Below, piece by piece: positions 37,341 through 49,331 of a stretch of DNA of 64,000 nucleotides. The notes beneath the pieces were generated by a model, which did no database searches, had not been told where the DNA came from, and saw nothing but the letters and a program-made list of their open reading frames with translations. The translations under genes were made by a program, and so were the position numbers. This stretch comes from Actinomycetota bacterium (GTDB lineage Bacteria > Actinomycetota > Thermoleophilia > Solirubrobacterales > Solirubrobacteraceae). The stretch spans positions 19,125 through 83,124 of the forward strand of contig VAWY01000122.1 of NCBI GenBank assembly GCA_005888335.1. The letters run 5' to 3'. The stretch's first letter is position 1. Each line of letters opens with the position of its first letter.

Positions 37341-38636
37341 CTACGTCCCGGGATGCAGCTCGAAGACCACCCCGCCGATCTCCACGTCGTCGCCCGGCTC
37401 GAAGCCGGCCTCCTCGAGCGCCCGCACCACGCCGATCCGCACCAGCGTGCCCTCGACGTGGGCGAGCGCCTCGTCGTTGTCGAGGTCGTAGCGGGCGACG
37501 AGGCGGTCGATCCCCCGCCCCACCACGCGGAACGCGCCCTCCCCCGCCCGCTCGACGCGAAAGCCGCGCTCGGCCGCCGGGCGGAAGGTCATGTGCTCGG
37601 CGAGGCCGCCAACGTCCTCCTCGGCGACCGCCGGCGCCGGCAGCTCCCCCGCACCGGCGAACAGCTCGCGCACGAGCTCGTCGAGGCCCTGGCCGGTCGC
37701 GCTCGACGTCAGCACCACCGGCACCTCGTCGCCGAGCCGCTCGCTCCACTGCGCCCGTGCCGCCTCCGCCTCCTCGGGCGCCATCAGGTCGGCCTTCGAC
37801 AGCGCGAGCACCCGCGGCAGGCGCGCCAGCCGCTCGTCGTGCGCCGCCAGCTCCTCCTCGATCGTGCGCCAGTTCTCGACGGGATCGGAGCCGTCGATCG
37901 GTACCAGCTCGAGCACGTGGACGAGCAGCCGCGTCCGCTCGACGTGCGCGAGGAACTCGTTGCCCAGCCCCGCCCCGTGTGACGCGCCCTCGATCAGTCC
38001 CGGGATGTCGGCGACGACCAGCTGGCGCCCGTCGCGCTCCACGACGCCCAGGACCGGCTCGATCGTCGTGAACGGGTAGTCGGCGACCTTCGGCTCGGCG
38101 CGCGTCAGCCGCCGCAGCAGCGACGACTTGCCCGCGTTGGGCAGCCCGACGAGCCCCGCGTCGGCGAGCAGCTTCAGCCGCAGCTGGAGCCAGCCCTCCT
38201 CGCCGGACAGGCCCTTCTCGGCGAACCGCGGCGCCTGGCGCGTCGCGTGGGCGAACTGCTTGTTGCCGCGCCCGCCCGCGCCGCCCCGCGCGACCACGAC
38301 GCGCTGTCCGGGCCGGACGAGGTCGCAGACGAGCCCGCCCTCATCCGCCGTCACCACGGTGCCCGGCGGCACCCGCAGCTCGAGCGTCTCCCCCGCCGCC
38401 CCGTGACGTAGCGCGCCCTGGCCGTGACCGCCGCGGCGCGCCTTGTAGTGCGCCTTGCGCTTGTACGACTGCAGATCGCGCATCGACGGGTCGCAGACGA
38501 GCACGACGTCGCCGCCGCGACCGCCGTCGCCGCCGTCGGGCCCGCCGCGCGGCACGTGGGCCTCACGCCGGAAGCTCATCGCCCCGTCGCCCCCGCCGCC
38601 GCCCTGCACATAGATTCGCGCCTCGTCGTACAGCAT
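37341..38636 (-). CDS. obgE: GTPase ObgE/CgtA
   Basis: A 431-residue GTPase involved in 50S assembly and stress control. It has the glycine-rich Obg fold (GGGGGDGAMSFRREAHVPRG), a G domain with GLPNAGKSS and DIPGLIEGA, and the C-terminal OCT domain present in Gram-positive Obg. It follows rpmA as in most bacteria, but a plus-strand SDR gene interrupts the pair. TAGATT lies 9 nt before its ATG. Confidence 0.97.
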   Translation of the reverse strand: MLYDEARIYVQGGGGGDGAMSFRREAHVPRGGPDGGDGGRGGDVVLVCDPSMRDLQSYKRKAHYKARRGGHGQGALRHGAAGETLELRVPPGTVVTADEGGLVCDLVRPGQRVVVARGGAGGRGNKQFAHATRQAPRFAEKGLSGEEGWLQLRLKLLADAGLVGLPNAGKSSLLRRLTRAEPKVADYPFTTIEPVLGVVERDGRQLVVADIPGLIEGASHGAGLGNEFLAHVERTRLLVHVLELVPIDGSDPVENWRTIEEELAAHDERLARLPRVLALSKADLMAPEEAEAARAQWSERLGDEVPVVLTSSATGQGLDELVRELFAGAGELPAPAVAEEDVGGLAEHMTFRPAAERGFRVERAGEGAFRVVGRGIDRLVARYDLDNDEALAHVEGTLVRIGVVRALEEAGFEPGDDVEIGGVVFELHPGT

Positions 38637-38645
38637 CCGCAGCGA

Positions 38646-38651
38646 AATCTA
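38646..38651 (-). promoter_or_regulatory. -10 box of obgE
   Basis: TAGATT is followed by 9 nt and ATG 38636. A weaker TAGGAG on the plus strand (38650-38655) overlaps it at TA, but that may be the SDR's ribosome binding site. Confidence 0.4.
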
Positions 38652-38663
38652 GGAGCCCGTCCC

Positions 38664-39365
38664 ATGGCCGACCGCCCCGTCATGCTGATCACCGGCGCCT
38701 CGACCGGCATCGGCGCCGCGACCGCGCGCCACGCCGCGCGGGACGGCTTCCGCGTCGCGCTGGCCGCCCGGTCGGCCGACCGGCTCGAGGCGCTCTCGCG
38801 CGAGCTCAACCAGGATGGCGACGCCATCGCGGTGTCCACGGACGTCACGGACTTCGCGGCCCAGGAGGCGCTGGTCGTCCGCACGCTGGAGGCGTTCGGC
38901 CGCCTCGACGTCGCCTTCGCCAACGCCGGCTTCGGCGCGACGCGCGGCTTCCTCGAGGAGACGCCGGAGCAGTGGCGCGAGATGGTCCTGACGAACGTCC
39001 TCGGCGCCGCCTACACGATCCGCGCGACGCTGCCTGCCCTGCGCGAGACGGCCGAGCAGGGCCACGTCCTGCTGACCAGCTCGGTCGCCGGTCGCCGCGT
39101 CCTCCCCGGCAGCCTCTACAGCGCCACCAAGCACGCCGTCACAGCGATGGCCGAGGCGCTGCGCCAGGAGCTGCGCAACGCCGGCGACCGTATCCGCGTG
39201 ACCTGCATCGAGCCCGGCATGGTCGACACGCCGTTCTTCTCGCAGCGGCCCGAGAACGCGCTCCAGCCCGACGACATCGCGCGCGCGGTGCTCTACGCCG
39301 TGCAGCAGCCGCCGCACGTCGACGTCAACGAGGTGCTGATCCGGCCTACGAGTCAGCCGGGGTGA
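38664..39365 (+). CDS. Short-chain dehydrogenase/reductase inserted between rpmA and obgE
   Basis: A 233-residue classical [13 protein letters not shown] near residue 9, AFANAGFG, catalytic Ser in TSSVAGRRV and YSATK. The C-terminal pattern [11 protein letters not shown] fits the YdfG/clavaldehyde-dehydrogenase-like group. An AGGAG ribosome binding site precedes ATG 38664. It runs against the conserved rplU-rpmA-obgE order and overlaps the rpmA 3' end by 20 bp, so it was probably inserted there. Confidence 0.88.
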   Translation: MADRPVMLITGASTGIGAATARHAARDGFRVALAARSADRLEALSRELNQDGDAIAVSTDVTDFAAQEALVVRTLEAFGRLDVAFANAGFGATRGFLEETPEQWREMVLTNVLGAAYTIRATLPALRETAEQGHVLLTSSVAGRRVLPGSLYSATKHAVTAMAEALRQELRNAGDRIRVTCIEPGMVDTPFFSQRPENALQPDDIARAVLYAVQQPPHVDVNEVLIRPTSQPG

Positions 39366-39603
39366 CCGACACGACGCGCCCGCGCCGCCCGGTCGCGAAC
39401 TGCACGGTGCCCGCGGCGCGGGCGTACAGCGTGTCGTCCTTGCCGATCCCGACGCCGTCCCCGGGATGGAATTTCGTCCCGCGCTGGCGCACGATGATCT
39501 CGCCGCCGGTCACCGTCTGGCCGGCGAACACCTTGACGCCGAGGCGCTTGGCCTGGCTGTCGCGGCCGTTGCGCGAGGAGCCGAGCCCCTTCTTATGAGC
39601 CAT
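39346..39603 (-). CDS. rpmA: Ribosomal protein L27
   Basis: An 85-residue basic protein. [21 protein letters not shown] and [13 protein letters not shown] are signature L27 sequence. No N-terminal cleavage extension of the Firmicute type is seen. It overlaps rplU by 11 bp. Confidence 0.98.
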   Translation of the reverse strand: MAHKKGLGSSRNGRDSQAKRLGVKVFAGQTVTGGEIIVRQRGTKFHPGDGVGIGKDDTLYARAAGTVQFATGRRGRVVSVTPADS

Positions 39604-39907
39604 TGCTGATCTCCGTGATCTCGATGCGCGTCAGCGACTGCCGGTGCCCGGTGCGCCGCCGGTAGCCCCGCTTGGGCTTGAACTTGAACACGCGCAGCTT
39701 CTTCCCGCGCTCGTGGCCGACCACGCGCGCCTGGACGCGCACCTTCTTGAGCGCGTCGGCGTCGAAGACCGCGTCGTCGGAGCGGAACAGGATGGGCTCG
39801 AGGTCGAGCGTGTCGCCCTCGGCGGCGTCGAGCTTCTCGACCAGCAGCGACTGCCCGGGCTCGACCCGGTACTGCTTGCCGCCGGTCTTGACGATCGCGT
39901 ATGCCAT
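39593..39907 (-). CDS. rplU: Ribosomal protein L21
   Basis: A 104-residue protein: [19 protein letters not shown] at the N-terminus and [14 protein letters not shown] near the C-terminus are typical of L21. It follows rng by 2 bp and overlaps rpmA, so it is translationally coupled at both ends. Confidence 0.97.
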   Translation of the reverse strand: MAYAIVKTGGKQYRVEPGQSLLVEKLDAAEGDTLDLEPILFRSDDAVFDADALKKVRVQARVVGHERGKKLRVFKFKPKRGYRRRTGHRQSLTRIEITEISNGS

Positions 39908-39909
39908 GT

Positions 39910-41733
39910 CTACTCGGAGGAGGGGGTGGTCTCGGCCGTGGCGCGCGAACGCCGGCGGCCGCCACGACGGCCCCGGCGCTTGGCCTTCGATGGTAGCGCT
40001 TCGGGAGGCTCGCTCACCTGCGGCTCGGCGTCGACCAGCGACGCCGTCGCCACCGTGCGGCCGACGTCCTCGATGCGCACCAGCTGCTTGGTGCCGACGT
40101 ACGGGAAGCCGCCGGTCACCGCGACGATGTACGAGTCGATCTTGGCGACCGCGTCGTCCACGTTGTACATGTGGGGCTCGACGATGTGCACGAGCACCTC
40201 GTCGCCCGGGCGGAACGGCACCGCGCGCTCCTCGACCTCCTCGCGGGTCCCGGCCACGACGACGTCGAGGTAGTCGAGCGGCAGCCCCTCGGAGCCCTCG
40301 AAGTAGTACAGCCGCCCGGTCTCGGCCTCGAGCGCGCGCAGCACCGCCGCGGCGTTGGAGGTGAACTGGGCGGCGACGCGCGGGTTCATCCGCAGCAGCA
40401 CCGCCTCGCCGTCGACCTCGAGCTCGCGCAGTTGGCGCTCGAACTCGATCGCCGTCGTCTCCTCGGACTTGATGACGCCCTCGCCGTCGCAGGTCGGGCA
40501 CGGCCGGGTCATGATCTCGCGCACGCCCTCGGTGACGTTCTGGCGCGTCATCTCGACCAGCCCGAGCTTGGAGATCTCGGCGGTGAAGGTCTTGGTGCGG
40601 TCCTCGTCGAGCGACTTGCGCAGCGTCTTGAGCACGGCCTCGCGATTGCGCGCACGGGCCATGTCGATGAAGTCGATGACGATGATTCCGCCGATGTCGC
40701 GCAGGCGCAGCTGGTTGACGACCTCCTCCGCGGCCTCGAGGTTCGTCTTCGTGATCGTGTCCTCCAGGCGCGCCTGTTTGCCGCGGCCGACGAACGAGCC
40801 CGAGTTGACGTCGATGACCGTCAGCGCCTCGGCGTAGTCGATCATCAGGTAACCGCCGCTGGGCAGGTCGACGCGCCGCGACAGCGTCCCCGCGATCGCG
40901 TCCTCGACGCCGAACTTCTCGAACAGCGGCTCCTTGTCCGTGTAGAGCTCGACGCGCTCGACGAGCTCGGGTGCGGTGCGCGAGAAGAACGACACCAGGC
41001 GGTGGTGCTGCTTTTCGTCGTCGACCAGCGCGCGCTCGAAGTCGGCCGAGAAGATGTCGCGCACGACGCGCACCGAAAGGTCGGCCTCCTGGAAGACGAG
41101 CGACGGCGCCGGCGACTCCTTGACGCGCTTCTGCAGCACCTCGTGCAGCTTGAACAGGTACTGCAGCTCGCGCTCGAAGTCCGCGCGCTTGGCGCCGTGC
41201 GCGGCGGTGCGGATGATCGCGCCGCCGCCGCGCAGGTCCAGCGCCTTGGCCTCCTTGCGGAGGCGGTCGCGCTCCTTGTCGTCGAGGCGCTTGGAGACGC
41301 CGACGCCCTCGCCGGTCGGCGCGTAGACCATGTAGCGCCCGGCGATGGTGAGCTCCATCGACAGCCGAGCGCCCTTGGTCTTCAGGGGGTCCTTGACGAC
41401 CTGCACGACGATCTCCTGCCCGGGCTTGAGCAGGTCGGTGATCTTCGAGCCGGCGTCCTTGCCGCGGCCGCGCCGCGGCGTGTCGACGCCGGGCAGCACG
41501 ATCTCGTCGACGTGCAGGAAGCCGTTCTTGTCGAGGCCGATGTCGACGAACGCGGCTTCCAGGCCGGGCAGGACGTTGTCGACACGGCCCTTGTAGATGT
41601 TGCCGACGATCGATCGGGCCCCGCGGCGTTCGAGATAGAGCTCGGCGACGCGCGGCTTGCGGCGGCCGACCGACTCCAGGAGCGCGACGCGGGTCTCTCC
41701 GCGATCGACGGTGACGAGCACTTGCTTCTTCAC
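39910..41733 (-). CDS. rng: Ribonuclease E/G family endoribonuclease
   Basis: A 607-residue enzyme of RNA turnover and rRNA maturation. An S1 domain (VGNIYKGRVDNVLPGLEAAF), the catalytic region with VIDVNSGSFVGRG and IDFIDM, and the zinc-link pair in RPCPTCDGEG are present. After about residue 510 a TRAM-like beta domain is appended (RPGDEVLVHIVEPH), followed by an Arg-rich tail. It connects the mre cluster to rplU-rpmA. Confidence 0.93.
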   Translation of the reverse strand: MKKQVLVTVDRGETRVALLESVGRRKPRVAELYLERRGARSIVGNIYKGRVDNVLPGLEAAFVDIGLDKNGFLHVDEIVLPGVDTPRRGRGKDAGSKITDLLKPGQEIVVQVVKDPLKTKGARLSMELTIAGRYMVYAPTGEGVGVSKRLDDKERDRLRKEAKALDLRGGGAIIRTAAHGAKRADFERELQYLFKLHEVLQKRVKESPAPSLVFQEADLSVRVVRDIFSADFERALVDDEKQHHRLVSFFSRTAPELVERVELYTDKEPLFEKFGVEDAIAGTLSRRVDLPSGGYLMIDYAEALTVIDVNSGSFVGRGKQARLEDTITKTNLEAAEEVVNQLRLRDIGGIIVIDFIDMARARNREAVLKTLRKSLDEDRTKTFTAEISKLGLVEMTRQNVTEGVREIMTRPCPTCDGEGVIKSEETTAIEFERQLRELEVDGEAVLLRMNPRVAAQFTSNAAAVLRALEAETGRLYYFEGSEGLPLDYLDVVVAGTREEVEERAVPFRPGDEVLVHIVEPHMYNVDDAVAKIDSYIVAVTGGFPYVGTKQLVRIEDVGRTVATASLVDAEPQVSEPPEALPSKAKRRGRRGGRRRSRATAETTPSSE

Positions 41734-41755
41734 GAAATGGTGTTCTTTCTTGGAT

Positions 41756-42949
41756 CTAGAGGCGAGGCCCGAAGCTCTTGTGCGCGCTCGCGGCGCGCCC
41801 CTGCGCGTGGATCGACTGCAGGAGGCCGAGGGCTAGGAGAGTGGTCAGCACCGACGAGCCGCCGTAGCTCATGAGCGGCAGCGGGATGCCGGTGATGGGC
41901 ATGATCCCGAGGGTCATGCCCACGTTGACGAAGACCTGGAAGAGCAGCATGCCGACGACACCGCCGGCGACCAGCGCTCCGAACAGGTTCTTCGCGACGG
42001 TGAGGACGCGCAGCGCCCGCCAGATGAGCAGGGCGTAGAGCGAGAGGACGAGCGCGGCGCCGACGAACCCGAAGCGCTCACCCACCACGGCGAAGATGAA
42101 GTCCGTGTGGTGCTCGGGAAGGAAGTTGCCCTTGGTCTGTGTCGCGTTGCGCTCGCCTCGCCCCGTCTTCTGGCCGGCGCCGATGGCGATCTTCGACTGC
42201 AGCTGCTGGTAGCCCTGCTTCTGCGGGTTGTCCGTCGGGTTGAGGAACGCGGTGAGGCGGTCCACCTGGTAGGGCTTGAGCACCTGCACGCCCGCCGCCG
42301 GCGCGCCGACGAGCACGAGCGTGAGGGCCACGGCGCCGAGCGCGAACAGGCCGGCGAAGTGGCGCCACGACGTGCCGGCCACGAACAGGACGGCGAGCGC
42401 GATGACGATGTAGACGAGGCCCGAGCCGAGGTCGGGCTGGGCGATCACGAAGAACGCGGGCACGAGCGCGAGCAGCATCACCAGCGCCGTGGTCTCGCGC
42501 TGGCCGATGTTGCGCGAGCGCTCGACGACCACCGCGGCCAGGGTGATGACCAGCAGCACCTTGCCCAGCTCGGAGGCCTGGAAGGAGAAGAACGGCAGCT
42601 GGATCGCGCGCTGCGCGCCCTTCGCCGTCGCGCCCAGCGCGAGGACCGCCAGGATCGACGTGATCAGCAGCCCGTAGATGCCGTAGCGCAGCTCGCGCAG
42701 CCGCGAGTAGTCGATCCGCCACAGGATGGCCACCAGGACGAACCCGACCGCGAAGTACACGCCCTGGCGGGTGACGTAGTAGTCGGGCGCCCCGGGGATG
42801 TCCTCGCGCGTGGCGCCCTTGAGCACGACCAGCGAGCACGCCGCCAGGCCCAGCGTCGCCAGCAGCAGCAGCGGGTCGAAGAACAGCAGCGTGCTGCGCG
42901 GCGCGGTGCCGGCCGGGGCCTTGGGGTCCTGGATGGGCGTCGTGTTCAC
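41756..42949 (-). CDS. rodA: Peptidoglycan glycosyltransferase RodA
   Basis: A 397-residue SEDS-family polymerase for lateral wall synthesis with about ten helices. QPDLGSGLVY, the catalytic-Asp region and GIPLPLMSYGGSS are present. The GTG start overlaps the mrdA stop in GTGA, so it is coupled to its partner PBP2. Confidence 0.96.
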   Translation of the reverse strand: MNTTPIQDPKAPAGTAPRSTLLFFDPLLLLATLGLAACSLVVLKGATREDIPGAPDYYVTRQGVYFAVGFVLVAILWRIDYSRLRELRYGIYGLLITSILAVLALGATAKGAQRAIQLPFFSFQASELGKVLLVITLAAVVVERSRNIGQRETTALVMLLALVPAFFVIAQPDLGSGLVYIVIALAVLFVAGTSWRHFAGLFALGAVALTLVLVGAPAAGVQVLKPYQVDRLTAFLNPTDNPQKQGYQQLQSKIAIGAGQKTGRGERNATQTKGNFLPEHHTDFIFAVVGERFGFVGAALVLSLYALLIWRALRVLTVAKNLFGALVAGGVVGMLLFQVFVNVGMTLGIMPITGIPLPLMSYGGSSVLTTLLALGLLQSIHAQGRAASAHKSFGPRL

Positions 42950-44871
42950 TGGGTGCGCGACTTGCCGGCGATGAACTTGGACTTGACGCCGAACCACTTC
43001 GACAGGATCAGGCGCGCGGCCGGGGCGGCCGCCTCGGCGCCGAACCCGCCGCCCTCGATCGTCACCGCGACGACGATCGGGCGCGTGCGGTTGGGGACGT
43101 AGCAGACGTACCAGGACTGGTCTCGCTGGCCGGCGGGGCGCTGGGCGGTGCCGGTCTTGCCGAACACCGGCAGGCGGGCCTGGGGCCAGCCGGCGAAGAC
43201 GTCAGCCGAGGTGCCTCCCGGTGCGCTGGCCGCGGCATGCAAGCCCGACATGATGGCGTTCCGGAAGGCCGGAGGGATCCTGACTCGGCGCGACGCCGGC
43301 GGATCGATCTCCTGGATGAGGCGGCCCTCGCCGTCGTCGACCTCGAGCCCGAGGTGCGGGCGCACCACCTTGCCGCCGTTGGTGATCGTCGAGTACGCGA
43401 CGGCCATCTGCAGGGGCGAGGCGAGCAGGTCACCCTGGCCGATCGACAGGTTGACGTTGTCGCCGGTCGACCAGGCCCGCATGTCGGAGATGCCGCAGGA
43501 CGGCACGTGCCTCTTGTGCTCGCAGCGCAGCTCGGCGCGCCCCATCCGCGCCCGCCAGGCGCGGTCGGGCACGTTGCCGCGCGCCTCCTCGGGCACGTCG
43601 ATGCCGGTCTTGCGGCCGAGCCCGAGCTTGCGCGCCCAGCGCTGCAGCGGCTCGCCCTTGATCGGGTCCAGGTCGCGGCCGACGGTGTAGAAGTACACGT
43701 CGGAGGAGACCTGGATCGCGCGCGACAGCGCCACCGCGCCGTGCCCCACGTTGCCCGGGCTGCAGAAGCGCGTCAGGCCGACGGTCAGGCAGCCGCCGTC
43801 GTTGATCACCGTGAACGGCGTGATCACGCCCGCGCTCAGCCCCGCCACCGCCGTGATCGGCTTGAACGTCGAGCCCGTCGGATAGGCGCCGGCGATCGCG
43901 CGGTTGAACAGCGGCGCCCCTGTCGCCTTGGAAGTCAGCGCGCGGTACGTCGACTGCAGCAGCGGCTTGGCGAACACGGTCGGGTTGAAGCTGGGTACCG
44001 AGCCGAGCGCGAGGACCTGGCCGTTGCGCGGGTCGAGCGCCACGAAGCCGCCCGGGTTGCCGTGGCCGGCGCGCGCCAGCGCGAGCTGGCCGGCCTGCTG
44101 GAGGCCGAGGTCGAGCGACAGCTTGAGGCTGCGGCCGGGCAGCGGCTCGCGCCGGCGCAGGAAGCCGCGCGACTTGCCCAGCGAGTTGATCGACAGCAGC
44201 GTCGCGCCGTCGCGCCCGCGCAGGTAGCGGTCGTACTCCCACTCCAGTCCGGCCTGGCCGACGACCGCCTGCGGGTGCACGCCCTTGTAGCGCTCCTGCT
44301 TGAGCTCCGTGCGGGTGATCCGCCCGACGTAGCCGAGCAGCTGCGCGGCCAGCGGTCCGTACGGGTAGCGGCGCAGGAAGACCGGCTCGACCGTCACGCC
44401 GGGGAAGCGCGGCTGGCGCTCCTTGATGTAGTTCATCGCGGAGAGCGAGACGTCCTGCTTGACCATCACGTTCGCGTAGGGCAGCGCCTTGCGCTGCTCG
44501 ATGACCGTTTGCTGGATCTCGCGCGGCGACATCTCCAGCACGCCGCCCAGCCGGCGGTACAGGCGCCGGCGCGGCGCGCCCGCGGCCGGCAGCCTCGCCG
44601 GCTCGATCTGGACGGTGTTGGCCATCCGGTTGCGCACGATCGGGCGCCCGTAGCGGTCGACGATGTCGCCGCGCGGCGCCTGGATGCGCACCTCGCGCAC
44701 CTGGTTCTCGTTGGCCTGGACGACGTACTGGTCGCCGGAGAGGACCTCCAGGTACCAGAGCCGGAAGAACACGATGGCGAAGAGCACGAGCGCGAGCCCG
44801 CCGAGCACGGCGACGCGCAGCGCCATCGAAGGGCTGATCGGGGGGCGGCGCTCCTCGGGCAGCTGGATCAC
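42946..44871 (-). CDS. mrdA: Penicillin-binding protein 2 (elongasome transpeptidase)
   Basis: A 641-residue class B PBP with one N-terminal membrane helix (about 18-42), a dimerisation domain, then the transpeptidase. Active-site motifs are GSTFKP (SxxK), SSD (SxN position) and KTGTAQ. SSD replaces the usual SxN. It overlaps mreD upstream and rodA downstream, each in GTGA. Confidence 0.96.
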   Translation of the reverse strand: MIQLPEERRPPISPSMALRVAVLGGLALVLFAIVFFRLWYLEVLSGDQYVVQANENQVREVRIQAPRGDIVDRYGRPIVRNRMANTVQIEPARLPAAGAPRRRLYRRLGGVLEMSPREIQQTVIEQRKALPYANVMVKQDVSLSAMNYIKERQPRFPGVTVEPVFLRRYPYGPLAAQLLGYVGRITRTELKQERYKGVHPQAVVGQAGLEWEYDRYLRGRDGATLLSINSLGKSRGFLRRREPLPGRSLKLSLDLGLQQAGQLALARAGHGNPGGFVALDPRNGQVLALGSVPSFNPTVFAKPLLQSTYRALTSKATGAPLFNRAIAGAYPTGSTFKPITAVAGLSAGVITPFTVINDGGCLTVGLTRFCSPGNVGHGAVALSRAIQVSSDVYFYTVGRDLDPIKGEPLQRWARKLGLGRKTGIDVPEEARGNVPDRAWRARMGRAELRCEHKRHVPSCGISDMRAWSTGDNVNLSIGQGDLLASPLQMAVAYSTITNGGKVVRPHLGLEVDDGEGRLIQEIDPPASRRVRIPPAFRNAIMSGLHAAASAPGGTSADVFAGWPQARLPVFGKTGTAQRPAGQRDQSWYVCYVPNRTRPIVVAVTIEGGGFGAEAAAPAARLILSKWFGVKSKFIAGKSRTQ

Positions 44872-45416
44872 GACAGCGGGCTCAGGCCGGGCCGCGCGGG
44901 CCGGCGGCGCCGGCGCAGCGAATCGGGCAGCGAGGGCTCCAGCCAGCGGCGGGCGATCACGTAGACCGGCAGCGCGATGAGCGCGTTGACGAGGACCGTC
45001 GTGACGATCTCGCGAGCGAGCAGCCAGCTCACCGGCGCGTCGACCCCGAGCAGGAACTGCACGATCGCGTAGCCGGCCTCGGCCCCGAGCGTGGCCAGCG
45101 CGCCGATGGCCAGCGGCGCGAACGGCCCCTGCGGGTCACGCAGCTCGCGCAGGCGGCCGGCCCAGTAGCCCACCGCCAGCAGCACGAGCGAGCTCAGGCC
45201 GAGCGTCTGCACGAGCGCCAGGTCGAGGAACAGCCCGGTCGCGAAGCCGACGGTCGCGCCGGCGACCGAGCCGCACAGCAGGCCGGCGGCCATGACGAGC
45301 AGCGGCGAGAGGTCGGCGTTGCCCCCGAAGACCGAGACCTGCGATACGGCGACGATCTCCAGCAGCGCCCCGCCCAGGGCGAGCGCGGCAAGGCGGGCGC
45401 CGAGCGCGAGCGTCAC
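44868..45416 (-). CDS. mreD: Rod-shape determining protein MreD
   Basis: A 182-residue integral membrane protein with five or six helices; MreD is poorly conserved, so position between mreC and mrdA is the main evidence. GTG 45416 was chosen because it overlaps the mreC stop in GTGA. Confidence 0.88.
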   Translation of the reverse strand: MTLALGARLAALALGGALLEIVAVSQVSVFGGNADLSPLLVMAAGLLCGSVAGATVGFATGLFLDLALVQTLGLSSLVLLAVGYWAGRLRELRDPQGPFAPLAIGALATLGAEAGYAIVQFLLGVDAPVSWLLAREIVTTVLVNALIALPVYVIARRWLEPSLPDSLRRRRRPARPGLSPLS

Positions 45417-46288
45417 GTCTGCGGCTCCCGCAGCGGCCGGGTGAGGACCTGGACGAAGTTCAGCTTGCGCAGCTCGGCGAACGGCCGCAGGTGCACGCGC
45501 TGGTAGAGGTCGACCTCGTCCTGGTCGACCGTGGTCACCCGGCCGATCGGGATGCCGGGCGGGAACAGCGACGGCAGCCGCGTCGCGCTCGTCCCCGACG
45601 TGATCAGGTTGGCGCCCGGCCGGATCTGGTCGGCGTGGCGGATGAACTCGAGCCGCAGGTCGTTCGGCGCGCCGACCGCGGGCTGGACGATGCCGGTCAC
45701 GTCGGTGTCCGTCACCTTGGCGGAGACGCCGCTCTTGGAGTCCGTGATCAGCTGGACGATCGCCGAGTGCCCGGCGACGTTGAGCGACACGGTTCCGACG
45801 AGGCCGTCGCCGGTGATGACCGGCTGGTAGGGCCGCACGCCGTCGACGGAGCCCTTGTTGATCGTCACGGTGTTGAACCAGACGGTCGGCGAGCGCGCGA
45901 TCACCCGCGCGGCGACGGGCCCCATCTGGTTGAGCCCGAGGTCGCGGTCGAGCCCGACGAGCTTGGAGAGGTCGGCGGCCTTGCGCCGCGCCTCCTCGCC
46001 GGCGAGCGCCTCGGCGCGCCACTGGCGCACCTGCTCGCGCAGCTGGTCGCGCTGCTTCTTGGCGTCGAGCGTGTCGCCGAACCAGCCGAAGAGGTCGCGC
46101 ACGGGCTTGAGCGCGCGGCTCGCGCCGTCCTGGATCGGCGAGATCGCCTCCAGGAACCCCCGCTGGACGGCGTGCAGGCCGCCGCCCGCCGATTCGCCGA
46201 AGTAGGCGGTGAGGAGGATCAGCGAGCAGGCGACCAGCAGTCCCAGGACTGCTCGACGCCGGCGCACCGCTTTCTTCGAGTCGTACAC
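45413..46288 (-). CDS. mreC: Rod-shape determining protein MreC
   Basis: A 291-residue protein with one N-terminal helix (about 13-30), a coiled coil (about 70-105) and a periplasmic-type double beta-barrel (VIARSPTVWFNTVTINKGS, GLVGTV, GIPIGRV). GTG 46288 with GTGGAG upstream was chosen. It links MreB to the wall synthases. Confidence 0.94.
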   Translation of the reverse strand: MYDSKKAVRRRRAVLGLLVACSLILLTAYFGESAGGGLHAVQRGFLEAISPIQDGASRALKPVRDLFGWFGDTLDAKKQRDQLREQVRQWRAEALAGEEARRKAADLSKLVGLDRDLGLNQMGPVAARVIARSPTVWFNTVTINKGSVDGVRPYQPVITGDGLVGTVSLNVAGHSAIVQLITDSKSGVSAKVTDTDVTGIVQPAVGAPNDLRLEFIRHADQIRPGANLITSGTSATRLPSLFPPGIPIGRVTTVDQDEVDLYQRVHLRPFAELRKLNFVQVLTRPLREPQT

Positions 46289-46326
46289 GTCTCCACTGAA
46301 GTCTTTACCTGGCGCACCCCGCGCCG

Positions 46327-49154
<2,828 letters not shown>

Positions 49155-49211
49155 CGTGCCCCGAGAGTAGAGGGTCGGTCGGCGGACAGCGGCGGATGGC
49201 GTGCAGGACCG

Positions 49212-49331
49212 CTACAGGAACAGGCGGCCGAACACGTAGCCGAGCGCGAAGAAGACGAGGATGACGACCGCGACGATGACCGCCACGATGGCGATCATCG
49301 TGAGGACCGAGGGGCCGTCGTGCTCGGTCAC
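49212..49331 (-). CDS. 39-residue single-helix membrane protein
   Basis: A GTG codon overlaps the folC stop in GTGA and opens a 39-codon frame. After a short polar start (VTEHDGPSVLT) the rest is one hydrophobic helix, ending GYVFGRLFL. The same GTGA coupling is used by known genes of this operon (mreD, mrdA, rodA). The function is unknown. Confidence 0.6.
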   Translation of the reverse strand: MTEHDGPSVLTMIAIVAVIVAVVILVFFALGYVFGRLFL

